Assembly (NCBI GenBank): GCA_016794585.1
Contig: JAEUJM010000037.1
Coordinates: 1-37,834 of the forward strand
Reading direction: 5' to 3'
Source of the DNA: Acidimicrobiales bacterium
Lineage (GTDB): Bacteria > Actinomycetota > Acidimicrobiia > Acidimicrobiales > DATDAH01
Length of the DNA: 37,834 bases
In this document: one piece after another, positions 1 to 7,577 of the stretch
Layout of the letters: the number at the start of each line of letters is the position of its first letter
Position numbering within the stretch: the first letter of the stretch is position 1
Notes under the pieces: generated by a model
What the model saw: the letters and a program-made list of their open reading frames with translations, nothing else
The model's database searches: none
What the model was told of the DNA's origin: nothing
Program-made: the position numbers and the translations under genes

Positions 1-118
1 GCCAGGGCATCCATGTTGTTGTTGTCGATCACCGCGTTGGTTCCTCTCGCTCGTCTATCGCAGGACTGCAAGAGGCTGACGCGGTGATCGTCGCGTCAGG
101 CGGACCCTTCGATCCCTA

Positions 119-271
119 CACCACTACCTGGGGCACAACTCCGACACGACACGGCGGCTCATCGACCGAGGTTGGACGGTGGTTCGGGTCTGGGAGCATG
201 AGGAGCCGGCGGATGCTGCAGAGAAGGTTGCGTCAGCGGTAAGGCACAACATCTCCAGCGGCGATTCCTGA
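119..271 (+). pseudogene. C-terminal remnant of a Vsr-like/DUF559 endonuclease
   Basis: The frame ending in TGA at 269-271 reads ...DTTRRLIDRGWTVVRVWEHE..., followed by a helix with AADAAEKVASAV-like character. The W-T-V-V-R-V-W-E-H-E segment is the hallmark of the C-terminal end of very short patch repair (Vsr) endonucleases and related DUF559 proteins, which have a PD-(D/E)XK-like nuclease fold. Only about 50 residues are present. There is no start codon or catalytic Asp region upstream in this frame. A different frame (frame 3, from position 3 to a TAA at 240-242) looks coding-like up to about 110, so a frameshift or junction near 113-119 is likely. I read it as a decayed or truncated gene. 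A sequencing frameshift in an intact gene cut by the window edge is possible. Confidence 0.5.
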
Positions 272-283
272 TCCACGAGCCGC

Positions 284-475
284 TCGTTCGAAGTCGAGAG
301 GATCCAGGTCTGGCGAGTTGAGCCGGCCACGTCGACCCGCCCCTACCAACTCGACCACCTGTTCTGCGACCCGACCGCCGGCACCACCATGACCACCTGC
401 GGCACCGCCCGCCATCCCCTGATCGACGACGTCAGCGACCACGCCCCCCTCGTCGCCGACTTCGAGTTCTCCTGA
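284..475 (+). pseudogene. C-terminal remnant of an endonuclease/exonuclease/phosphatase (EEP) family protein
   Basis: The frame that opens directly after the stop of the preceding remnant and ends with TGA at 473-475 reads F-E-V-E-R-I-Q-V-W-R-V-E-P..., then P-Y-Q-L-D-H-L-F-C-D, and ends with V-S-D-H-A-P-L-V-A-D-F. The Q-L-D-H and S-D-H-A-P-L motifs are the last two catalytic motifs of EEP (DNase I-like) enzymes. The last Asp-His pair is part of the active site in the family. About 65 residues remain of a protein usually 220-300 long. No start codon with a usable ribosome site is present, so it is a 3' fragment. An intact EEP gene lies elsewhere in the same island (8360-9082). Confidence 0.55.
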
Positions 476-497
476 CCACCAAGCCCTGCAACGCGGT

Positions 498-1400
498 TCA
501 GGCAGCGACGGGGACCGACTTGAACACCTCGGCGGTGTGCCAGTCCACGTTGCCGGGGTCGGGGCCCGGCCGGCCGGGCTGGCGGTTCCGCAGCGGCTGA
601 TCGTCGAGGCCGTGCACCTGGGCCCGGGCGGTCTCAGACGTGCCCACGAACCGGGGCGAGACCCGCACCCGGTCATCGCTGGTGACCCCCAGCACACCCA
701 GGTCGAACAACGTGTGGTGCAGGCTGCACAACGCCAGGCCATTGTCGACCCTGTCCGGGCCGCCGTGGCCATGCCAACGCACGTGCGCCGCCTCGATCCC
801 CGCCGGGTCGCGGCCCAGCCGACCGTCGAACCCACACATCGCGCACGTGAACCCGTACGCGGCCAGCACCGCCTCCCGGAACGCCGGATCCCGGCGCCGC
901 ACCACCGACACCCGCGTCACCAGACCCGCCTCCAGATCGGCGTCGAGGTCGAGGCCCACCGCGCTGGTGATCGGGTCCACGTAGCTGTCGGTGAAGTGGT
1001 CCTCCAACAACAGCCGCGCCGCCCTCGACAGCACCTCCGGGCGCCTCAGGAGCTGTTCGACCTCCGGACGCAACCGGCCCCGCGCCCGGGCCTTCGCCAA
1101 CCGGCCCGCCTGATCGGTCAGCTCAACGCCCGGGTCGCCCTCGAGGTCCCACAGATCCCCCTCGAGATGGAAGAACGGCATCGCCGCCCGCCGCCGCGAA
1201 CGCGCCGGCGGACCGAACTCGTCGATGAGCACGCTCACCGGTTCCTCCGCCTCCGCGTAGCTCACCGCCGAGGACCCCGTGGCCTGCAGCCGCCCGAGCA
1301 GGAACAACAACAGCAGCGGCTTGTGCGGCGCCCGCCGCCCGCTCGCCAGCGGCGCCGTGCGCAACGACGCCAGGCGAGCCAACAACTCGTCCTCGGTCAC
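498..1400 (-). CDS. Probable phosphorothioate-dependent HNH restriction endonuclease (SBD-HNH)
   Basis: This 300-residue protein has two parts. The N-terminal half (about 1-150) contains K-P-L-L-L-L-F-L-L-G near residue 27 and F-F-H-L-E-G-D-L-W-D-L near 76. These resemble the sulfur-binding domain of type IV restriction enzymes that recognise phosphorothioated DNA. The C-terminal part is an HNH nuclease: CxxC at 186-189, A-A-H at 204-206, N220, C225 and H228-H229 (a zinc-finger HNH arrangement). Enzymes with this layout cut incoming DNA that carries Dnd-type sulfur modification. No dnd modification genes are visible here, as expected for a modification-dependent enzyme. The start is GTG at 1398-1400. 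The call is by motif pattern; a generic HNH protein with another N-terminal domain is the alternative. Confidence 0.75.
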   Translation of the reverse strand: MTEDELLARLASLRTAPLASGRRAPHKPLLLLFLLGRLQATGSSAVSYAEAEEPVSVLIDEFGPPARSRRRAAMPFFHLEGDLWDLEGDPGVELTDQAGRLAKARARGRLRPEVEQLLRRPEVLSRAARLLLEDHFTDSYVDPITSAVGLDLDADLEAGLVTRVSVVRRRDPAFREAVLAAYGFTCAMCGFDGRLGRDPAGIEAAHVRWHGHGGPDRVDNGLALCSLHHTLFDLGVLGVTSDDRVRVSPRFVGTSETARAQVHGLDDQPLRNRQPGRPGPDPGNVDWHTAEVFKSVPVAA

Positions 1401-2935
1401 CCGCTCACCGCCCGTTCCCCCACCACCCCATCATGCACCCGCCGGCCAGATCGACGTCCGACCCCACACCCGCCCGAGAGCGCCCACCCGGCCCCCATGC
1501 CGCCTGACAAGAGCCTCGCCGTCGCGGCGGTCGCGACAGCCAGGGGTCCCGCTGCCTTGGTGGTCCCCGTCTGCGCTGGGTGCCGCGTGCTACGCGGTTG
1601 ACCCGATGAAGCCCGGTTCGCGCCCGGCGGGCACGGCGGCCCGGAGGGGCGCCGTGCCCGCCGTGGCCTCATGCGTTGCCGGGCTCCCGGTGTTGCCCAC
1701 CCGGCTGCTGGAGCCGTTGTCACCGACGGCCTCGGTTGCGCTGCTCATCGGGTCGCCCGCCTCGCTCTCCGTCACGTCCGTCCCGTCGACGCTCAGCCGC
1801 ACACCACGACCGCGAGGCCTGGCAGGACCTCGGCTCGGCACGCAACGCCAACGAACCGCCCCGCTCCGACCCCGACCGCAACGAACCGACCGCAACGAAC
1901 CGACCGCAACGAACCGACCGCAACGAACCGAACGACACATCTCCGCGAGCCTGCCGGCTGGACGGTGGTGCCCGTCAGGAATCCCCTGCCAGATGCCCGC
2001 ACCACCTCCGCATGCCACGCGCCTGCGGCTCGTGGGACACCCCGAGGGTGTTGGCAGCAGCGCCACCTGAGGACATCAGCGGCGGGGTCAGACGCCACGC
2101 CGACGCATCTCCGAAGCAGGCCCCAGGCAGCGCCAACCGGCACACGGGCGGGCCCGGACACGACCGACAGTCCGCCCACAAGAACCGACGGTGCCCACAC
2201 ACGCCCTCGATCCACGGCTTCCGATGTCGAGATCCCGACTCCGAACCGACGGACCCGCACCGGCGGCCGGTCGATGCTCGGTCAGCTCGACTCCCGGCCA
2301 CGAATCGTCCCCGCCCGCTTGTGGCTCTCTTCGCTTGCCCTGATCCGGTCGCCGGCATTCTCCCGCCATCGATCCCACTGCCTCCCTCGCATCATCCTCC
2401 TCGGCCTGCTGCCACCGGCCGCCCTCCCCGACCCTCCTGACCTCCACCCCCTGATGCCCGGCACCCTGACGCTGCCCCTGCCCGACGACCCGAACGACTC
2501 GACTCGGAACGGCAACGGAACGCCCACGATGCCATCCGCACCCCGGCGCACCCCGGCACACCCCGCCGCCACCCCGCGGACTGGCCCAGCAACCGCCCTG
2601 ACCACCGGCACCCGCGGCCACCAGCCGACCCGCCCCTGGCCAGCAGCAACCGCCCAGGATCACCAAGGCCGGGGCCGCACCGGCTCGCCCAACGACCAGC
2701 GTGCCCCCCACCAACCTCCCCACCCGCAACAGAGGGGTACCCGCGCTGGACCGAATCCGCGTTTTCCCGGGCCAAAGCCCCCGTCGGTGCTATGCGTCTA
2801 AATCGTCTACCCCGCCAGTCGACCGGACCTAGAGATACTTTCAGCCACTCTCAGTCCTTCTCCACCTGCCAGGGATGCGTGGGCAGCGGTCCGTACAACC
2901 AGTCTTTGCTCGCGGGCGCGGCATCTTCACGGGCC
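1401..2935. other. 1.5 kb stretch without a convincing gene
   Basis: Several long open frames cross this stretch on both strands, but their translations are low-complexity Arg/Pro/Thr/Gly-rich with no recognisable motif. They overlap each other and lack the codon pattern of neighbouring genes, so I read them as GC-driven chance frames. The only structure I see is the tandem repeat at 1875-1930. The stretch may be degraded mobile DNA. Confidence 0.6.
1875..1930. repeat. Four perfect tandem copies of a 14-bp unit
   Basis: The unit ACCGCAACGAACCG occurs four times head to tail without a mismatch (1875-1888, 1889-1902, 1903-1916, 1917-1930). Degenerate relatives precede it from about 1848. The unit length is not a multiple of three, so it does not encode a protein repeat in one frame. 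It could be an iteron-like binding array or a slippage product in decaying DNA. Confidence 0.95.
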
Positions 2936-4231
2936 ATGAGCCGACGCATCGAGGACTTCACGGTCGGGAACAGAGCGACGCTGCCGCTTCGCCCGCTTAC
3001 CCGCGCCAGCACGGGGGCCCACCTGAACCTCTGGGAACGCGACGACCCCTTCTACGCACCAGGGATCTTCGAAGGTGGCATTCCCTGGTGGCCCCGCTGG
3101 AAGATCGAGCGGAGCCCACCAGGCGATCCGGTCGGCGCCAGGAAGGTCCCCGACTTCTCGAACGACCCCGCGCTGATGGAGAGGATGGCCGGGCTGTTGG
3201 CCGCACAGCGGGTGGTGGCGGCCCTGGCCGGATGGCACCAGCTGTCGAGCAAGCAGCTCTCCGCCATCGTCGGCTACCCGTTCACGAAGCTGTCGAAGAT
3301 CCTCAAGCCGCTCTTCGAGCTCGGCATCGTCGAACGAGGCCACTACCCGAAGGAGCAGGTGTTCCTGCACACGAACTACCTGCACCGGCTCCGGATCGAC
3401 AAGCCGCTGCGCACGTTCCTGGGGCTGCTGGACGACGAGACCCGGTACTCGGTCACCATCGGCATCCCTCCCGTCCCCGCGGGCGCCGCTGTGCGCCACG
3501 ACCTGCTCGCGGCCGAGCTCGCCGTCCGGGCTCTGGAGCTGATCCCTGGGGTGGTCGCCGTGTTCCCCGAATCCGTGTCCAGCCCTTCCCTGCTGCTCAG
3601 GCACCTCGGGCGCAAGGAGACGTGGCGTGGCGATCTCACACTGCTGCGCGCCGACGGGCTGCGCATCGTCATCGAGATCACCCGAGCCCGACACCCCGGT
3701 GACATCGAGTTCAAGATGCGCCGCTGGGGGCGCCTGCTCATGAACCACCACTGGCACGACACGGGCCTCATCGTGGTGTTCGTCAACGCCGCGGTGCCCA
3801 ACAGTGGCGGCCTCGCGGCTATCGAGAGTGAGCACCGGATCCAAGCCCACCTGCTTCGCCGCATCTACACCCGTGCCCTCAGCCAGGAGAGCCTCAGCAG
3901 CGACGGGTGTCGCGCCATGGGGCGACACCTCGAGCTCGCCCAAGCCCAGATCCACCTCGCCTCCTGGATGGACTGGTTCCCGGCCCCCGGCCTGGTCAGC
4001 GGCTCCTTCCCCAGCCTCCCGACGGTGTTCAAGGTCGCTGACCAACCCTGGTCGCGTCGAGGGCTCAGCGACCCGAACGGCTTCTGGGACTTCAGCCCTC
4101 GGCCCAGGATTGAGCCGATTGTCAATGCCCACCTGGCCAACCACCAGAAGGCGTATTCATGCCCGCGCTTCAGGTGGCAACCGGCCGCGAACCGGAGCCC
4201 CCACCCCGTGGTCTCGGGAGACAAGGCCTGA
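2936..4231 (+). CDS. Replication-relaxation-like protein: winged helix plus nuclease-like C-terminal domain
   Basis: The open frame begins at 2792, but the first 48 residues look non-coding. The ATG at 2936 gives a 431-residue protein. Residues about 85-136 form a winged helix-turn-helix (A-L-A-G-W-H-Q-L-S-S-K-Q-L ... L-K-P-L-F-E-L-G-I-V-E-R-G). Next comes R-H-D-L-L-A-A-E-L (His188), then G-D-L-T-L-L-R-A-D-G-L-R-I-V-I-E-I-T-R-A-R with Asp233, Glu247 and Lys260. That is a D...ExT...K arrangement similar to PD-(D/E)XK-fold domains of replication-relaxation proteins, which are common on actinobacterial plasmids and integrative elements. I see no plasmid replication or relaxase gene beside it, so its role in this island is unknown. 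No good ribosome binding site precedes the start. Confidence 0.6.
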   Translation: MSRRIEDFTVGNRATLPLRPLTRASTGAHLNLWERDDPFYAPGIFEGGIPWWPRWKIERSPPGDPVGARKVPDFSNDPALMERMAGLLAAQRVVAALAGWHQLSSKQLSAIVGYPFTKLSKILKPLFELGIVERGHYPKEQVFLHTNYLHRLRIDKPLRTFLGLLDDETRYSVTIGIPPVPAGAAVRHDLLAAELAVRALELIPGVVAVFPESVSSPSLLLRHLGRKETWRGDLTLLRADGLRIVIEITRARHPGDIEFKMRRWGRLLMNHHWHDTGLIVVFVNAAVPNSGGLAAIESEHRIQAHLLRRIYTRALSQESLSSDGCRAMGRHLELAQAQIHLASWMDWFPAPGLVSGSFPSLPTVFKVADQPWSRRGLSDPNGFWDFSPRPRIEPIVNAHLANHQKAYSCPRFRWQPAANRSPHPVVSGDKA

Positions 4232-4260
4232 ACCGCACACGGGTCAGCCCCGGCTCCCCC

Positions 4261-4722
4261 CTATGCGGCGCCGCGGCCGGGAGCGTTGTCCCACCACAGA
4301 TCGAGGCGCCGGACATCGATCTTGCACACCTCCCAGATCGGGTGACGGAGCACCTCGACCAGATCGGAGCGGTCGCGGGTCTCCTCGATGGGGATGCGAT
4401 GGGTCTGCACGCCGCTGTTCAAGATGAGCCGGTCGCGGGAACGGTCCGACGCGTAGCGGCCGTTGTGGCTGGTCCCGTCGACCTCGATGGCCGCAGCACC
4501 GAAGGGGCCGATGAGAACGAAGTCGGGTCGGATCCGCAGTTGCTGCAAGGTGGAGAAGGCGCCGGCCGGTTCGAACAGGATGCCGAACGCGTGCGGCTGG
4601 GCCAGCTCGATCTCGTGCTGGTATTCGAGCAGCACCTCGGCAACGGCACGGTGGCCCGGCTCGAGCGCGGCCACGAGCGCCTCGACCTTCCGAGGACCCG
4701 CGCCCAGCGGGGTGATGGACAT
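4261..4722 (-). CDS. DUF559/Vsr-like PD-(D/E)XK endonuclease
   Basis: This 153-residue protein has the core of a small Vsr/DUF559-type nuclease. R-P-D-F-V-L (Asp67) is followed by A-A-I-E-V-D-G-T-S-H (Glu80, Asp82) and by S-D-R-S-R-D-R (Asp93, Asp97). A strand-helix segment T-H-R-I-P-I-E-E-T follows, then a Trp-rich tail. The spacing of the acidic pair and the D-R-x-R-D motif fits the family. Members act in mismatch repair near cytosine methylation, in toxin systems, or have no known role. An AAGGAG ribosome site lies 7 nt before the ATG. It is convergent with the gene ending at 4231. A 7-bp-arm palindrome lies 25 bp upstream of the start, in the region shared with the divergent HTH gene. The substrate is unknown. 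Confidence 0.6.
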   Translation of the reverse strand: MSITPLGAGPRKVEALVAALEPGHRAVAEVLLEYQHEIELAQPHAFGILFEPAGAFSTLQQLRIRPDFVLIGPFGAAAIEVDGTSHNGRYASDRSRDRLILNSGVQTHRIPIEETRDRSDLVEVLRHPIWEVCKIDVRRLDLWWDNAPGRGAA

Positions 4723-4747
4723 CTACCGACTCCTTCTCCCCCACCTC

Positions 4748-4771
4748 TACTGTTTACGTTCTCTAACAGTA
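4748..4771. promoter_or_regulatory. Palindromic operator candidate in a divergent intergenic region
   Basis: Perfect arms TACTGTT (4748-4754) and AACAGTA (4765-4771) are separated by 10 bp. The site lies between the nuclease gene starting at 4722 (minus) and the HTH gene starting at 4837 (plus). It is AT-rich against a GC-rich background, which suggests selection. The small HTH protein is an obvious candidate binder. Confidence 0.6.
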
Positions 4772-4823
4772 CCGGGTGATCGACTCCTCGATCAAGCATC
4801 TGGCACGCCGCTGGCCGGACGCG

Positions 4824-4829
4824 TAGGTT
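4824..4829 (+). promoter_or_regulatory. -10-like hexamer TAGGTT, leaderless arrangement
   Basis: TAGGTT ends 7 nt before the GTG start at 4837. The same geometry recurs at many genes in the window. It suggests transcription begins at or next to the start codon. Confidence 0.5.
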
Positions 4830-4836
4830 CCGCGCC

Positions 4837-5046
4837 GTGGGCCGGCGACTCGACGTGGATCTCCTCGTCGGTTCCGCCGAGATCGCGCATCGCCTCTCGC
4901 TCAGCCACCAGAACGTCGTCCACGTCTGGCAGGAGCGCCACCCGGACTTCCCCCAGCCCGTCGTTCGTCTCAGGGCCGCCAAGGTCTGGTACTGGCCGGA
5001 CGTCGAAGGCTGGGCTCGGGCCACGGGTCGGCTCCCCGAGGAGTAG
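4837..5046 (+). CDS. Small helix-turn-helix DNA-binding protein (AlpA/excisionase-like)
   Basis: This 69-residue protein reads V-G-S-A-E-I-A-H-R-L-S-L-S-H-Q-N-V-V-H-V-W (about 11-31). The pattern is a first helix with hydrophobic core, a turn, then a recognition helix. It is followed by F-P-Q-P-V-V-R-L-R-A-A-K-V-W-Y-W-P-D-V-E-G-W-A. The wing-like V-W-Y-W-x-x-D-V-x-x-W end is typical of small AlpA/MerR-like proteins that act as excisionases or local repressors. The GTG start is supported by the TAGGTT hexamer 7 nt upstream. It faces away from the DUF559-like nuclease, with a palindrome between them, so it may control that gene or itself. A separate excisionase candidate lies beside the integrase, which makes a regulator role more likely here. 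Confidence 0.6.
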   Translation: MGRRLDVDLLVGSAEIAHRLSLSHQNVVHVWQERHPDFPQPVVRLRAAKVWYWPDVEGWARATGRLPEE

Positions 5047-5074
5047 AGCCAGCGCCGTCTTCGACGCCCCGGCG

Positions 5075-6334
5075 CTACTGGCCGGGGCGCGGGAACTCGA
5101 TGACCTCGACGCCGAACGAGGCGGCGACCCGGCGGTGCGCTGCGATCTTCGCGGCTGCCGAGGCCGGCGCGGTCGGGAAGGCCAACGCGGCCTGGCAGTC
5201 GGTCCGCTGGAGGCCGAGCTGGGCGAAATAGGGGTCGAGACCGGCGGCGGTCCTGATGAAGTGCCGGTACAGCACGGCTTGGCCGATGCCGTGGCGGAGG
5301 TAGGCGCCGAGGCCGCCGCCGGCGTCCTGGTCCTTGAGCTCGATGGCCCAGGGCCGCCCCGCCTCGTCAGCCAGGAGGGCGTCGAGGTAGCGGGCCCGGG
5401 GTGGACCGCCCCACAGGGTCGGGAACTGGGCGCTTCGCACCACGCCCGACACGATCCGGCCGGGTGGCCTGAGGACGCCGTCCGTGGCGCTGGTGAGCCG
5501 GGTGCGACCGGTGAGGAGATGCGCCTCCAGAGCGTGTTCGGCTTGGCCGTGGCGCATCACGGCGGTCGGGTGCTCGGGATCGGACCAGCGGCCGACAAGC
5601 TCGGCGATGAGGGCCCTCAGGGAGCCGAGATCGGCCGCACCGGCGGTCCGAGGCTCGGTGCCGACGACCTCCCGCCAGGTGTCCCGGGGCTCGCCGGGCT
5701 TGGTGGGGTCGCTCGTCGCCAGCGCCAGCGTGGCGCTGGCGGCGCCGATGCGGCCGATCTCGAGGCCGTCGAGGCGCATCTGCCACGGCTGGCTCTCGTC
5801 CTTCGATGACAGCTTGGGGTACAGGGCGAAGGCCGGGGTGTCGACGGTCTGGACGAGGTGGTGGGCGAGGCCGCTCACCGGGCGCCTGGCCTCGGCGATC
5901 AGCCACTCGGCCCAGCGCGCAACGACCGACGAGTCGAACGTCGCCGCCGTCACCGGTCGGTGCTGCGGTTCACTGTTCGGGCCGAGCAGCCACACACGGA
6001 TCTGCGGTCCGTCGACGATCGAGGTGGCGAGGGTGCCGATGGCGCCGAGCTGGTCGCTCATCGCTGCGGGGTCGGCGCCGTCCTCGGCGCCCAGGAGCAG
6101 ATGCAGCGTGTCATCGGTCGGTGTGGCGACATCGAAGTACCAGGCGAGCGCGTCGACGACGGCGTCGAGTCGGACCTTGGGAGTCACGTCGGCCTGCACG
6201 GCAACGGCGGGTGCGCCGTACCAGCGGAAGCGGACCAGGCGCGAGGACAGCGAGAGCCGGCGGTCGCGCCGGGCGTCGGCGCCGGGGTCGTGGGCCCGGG
6301 CCCAGTCGAGCACGTCGAACGCCGCCACGGTCAT
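5075..6334 (-). CDS. Uncharacterised protein with C-terminal PD-(D/E)XK nuclease-like motif (third gene of the operon)
   Basis: I do not recognise the whole 419-residue protein. The frame is open further upstream, but ATG at 6332-6334 starts the sequence that looks coding and lies 4 bp after the stop of the metallo-beta-lactamase gene. The first 260 residues have no familiar motif. Near the C-terminus are E-H-A-L-E-A-H-L-L (Glu270), R-Y-L-D-A-L-L-A-D-E (Asp318), P-W-A-I-E-L-K-D-Q (Glu332, Lys334), then G-I-G-Q-A-V-L-Y-R (Gln352). The order E...D...ExK...Q is the signature of PD-(D/E)XK phosphodiesterases. I infer a DNA- or RNA-cleaving domain. It is the last gene of a tight three-gene operon, so it probably acts together with the upstream RNase J-like protein. 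Confidence 0.6.
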   Translation of the reverse strand: MTVAAFDVLDWARAHDPGADARRDRRLSLSSRLVRFRWYGAPAVAVQADVTPKVRLDAVVDALAWYFDVATPTDDTLHLLLGAEDGADPAAMSDQLGAIGTLATSIVDGPQIRVWLLGPNSEPQHRPVTAATFDSSVVARWAEWLIAEARRPVSGLAHHLVQTVDTPAFALYPKLSSKDESQPWQMRLDGLEIGRIGAASATLALATSDPTKPGEPRDTWREVVGTEPRTAGAADLGSLRALIAELVGRWSDPEHPTAVMRHGQAEHALEAHLLTGRTRLTSATDGVLRPPGRIVSGVVRSAQFPTLWGGPPRARYLDALLADEAGRPWAIELKDQDAGGGLGAYLRHGIGQAVLYRHFIRTAAGLDPYFAQLGLQRTDCQAALAFPTAPASAAAKIAAHRRVAASFGVEVIEFPRPGQ

Positions 6335-6338
6335 GTTC

Positions 6339-7577
6339 TTAGACCTCCCACCAGACGCCGTCTGGGTGGGGCTCGACGCGGGGGAAGTGATCGGCGAAGC
6401 GGTCGGTGGCTTCGGAGTGGATGGGCACCACCCGTGCGAGCGAGAAGGCGTCGACGAGGCGCCGGAGGTCCTCGACGGCCGCGTGGCCGGAGGTGTGGTG
6501 CTCGATGAGGGGGACCCCGGCGCCGGCCAGGTCGGCCTGGAGCTTCCGGCCGGCGGGCTGGGCGAGGTAGCCGTGCCACAGCGACCAGACCACCGCACCG
6601 TTGTGCAGGGCGCCCGCTTCGATGAGCTCGGGGAGGGTCGAGGAGGTGCCGAGGTAGGCGACCTGGCCGCGGTCGGTGGCGAGGTCCTCGGGGTAGCGGC
6701 GGATCGAAGCGATCTCGGCGACCCGCTCGAACTCCTCGGACTGGAGCACCCGGAGGCGCTGACGGAAGGGGACGTACACCGCGTAGCCGTCGAAGCCGGG
6801 CTGGGGGATGGTCGACCGGCCGGTGGCTCGGGCCACCGACGCCGTGTAGAGGTCGGCCACCAGGGTCCGCCCGGCTCGGCGGGCCGCCCGGTAGACGGTG
6901 ACGAGCCGGTCGATGTTCTGCGCCGACGAGAATGTGGCCACCATGCCCGGCGTCGCCGCGAACGTGGCGACGAGGTCCGCCTCGACCGATGCCTCGGATC
7001 CCACCGTGGCGCCGCCGGCGGCGCGGACGTTGGTGCCCTCCATCAACAGAACGTCAGCAACGGGCGGGTGCGCCACGAGGGCGTCGAAGAGCTTCGCCTT
7101 GCGGCCGTGGGCGCGCAGGTCGCCGGTGTAGAAGAGCCGCCGGGCGCCGGCCTCGACCAGCAGCGAGTAGGCGTCGAACGCGGAATGGTCGGCCAGGTAC
7201 GGGGTCACGGTGAAGGGACCCAACTCGAGCGGGACCCGGTGGTGGAGGTGACCGGCCAGCGGCGGGCAGCCGCTCACCGGCGAGAAGAACGACGCCGCCT
7301 CCAGCACTCGGGCCGCCTCCTCCCCCAGGTACACGGGGACCCCGGCCGCGAGCTGGCCGGCCAGGCCGTAGTGATCCAGGTGCGCGTGGCTCAACACGAC
7401 CCCATGCATCCTCGGGTCCACCTCGGCCAGCCCGCCGATGGCGGGCAGGGGCACGTCCTCGTCCCAGCTCGCCGACAGCGGCCGGCCCAGGTCCAACACG
7501 ATGCGGTCACCGTCGTGTTCGACCTCGATGCAGTTGCCGCCGATCTCGTGGGCGCCCCGGTGGATCCGGACCCGCAT
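6339..7577 (-). CDS. RNase J-like metallo-beta-lactamase-fold hydrolase (second gene of the operon)
   Basis: This 412-residue protein begins G-A-H-E-I-G-G-N-C-I-E-V-E, the opening strand typical of RNase J/CPSF-type enzymes. Metal ligands are visible: H-A-H-L-D-H at 64-69, H131 in L-A-D-H-S-A-F-D-A-Y-S, D153 in Y-T-G-D-L-R. The late His motif H-T-S-G-H-A is followed by V-V-P-I-H-S-E-A-T-D. This is a complete beta-lactamase plus beta-CASP-like set, so it is expected to be an active zinc nuclease (endo or 5'-3' exo) on RNA or DNA. It is shorter than housekeeping RNase J (about 550), and it lies in an island rather than by core genes. Its ATG overlaps the upstream gene's stop (TGATG), implying translational coupling. 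The next gene starts 4 bp after its TAA. Confidence 0.8.
   Translation of the reverse strand: MRVRIHRGAHEIGGNCIEVEHDGDRIVLDLGRPLSASWDEDVPLPAIGGLAEVDPRMHGVVLSHAHLDHYGLAGQLAAGVPVYLGEEAARVLEAASFFSPVSGCPPLAGHLHHRVPLELGPFTVTPYLADHSAFDAYSLLVEAGARRLFYTGDLRAHGRKAKLFDALVAHPPVADVLLMEGTNVRAAGGATVGSEASVEADLVATFAATPGMVATFSSAQNIDRLVTVYRAARRAGRTLVADLYTASVARATGRSTIPQPGFDGYAVYVPFRQRLRVLQSEEFERVAEIASIRRYPEDLATDRGQVAYLGTSSTLPELIEAGALHNGAVVWSLWHGYLAQPAGRKLQADLAGAGVPLIEHHTSGHAAVEDLRRLVDAFSLARVVPIHSEATDRFADHFPRVEPHPDGVWWEV

Noticed and set aside
1875..1930. CRISPR array
   Set aside because: The 14-bp units are contiguous with no spacers, and no cas gene is present.
1671..2801. A 376-codon plus-strand frame in the gene-free stretch
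   Set aside because: Pro/Arg/Thr-rich low-complexity translation that includes the 14-bp repeat. No motif, no ribosome site, and equally long frames overlap it on both strands.
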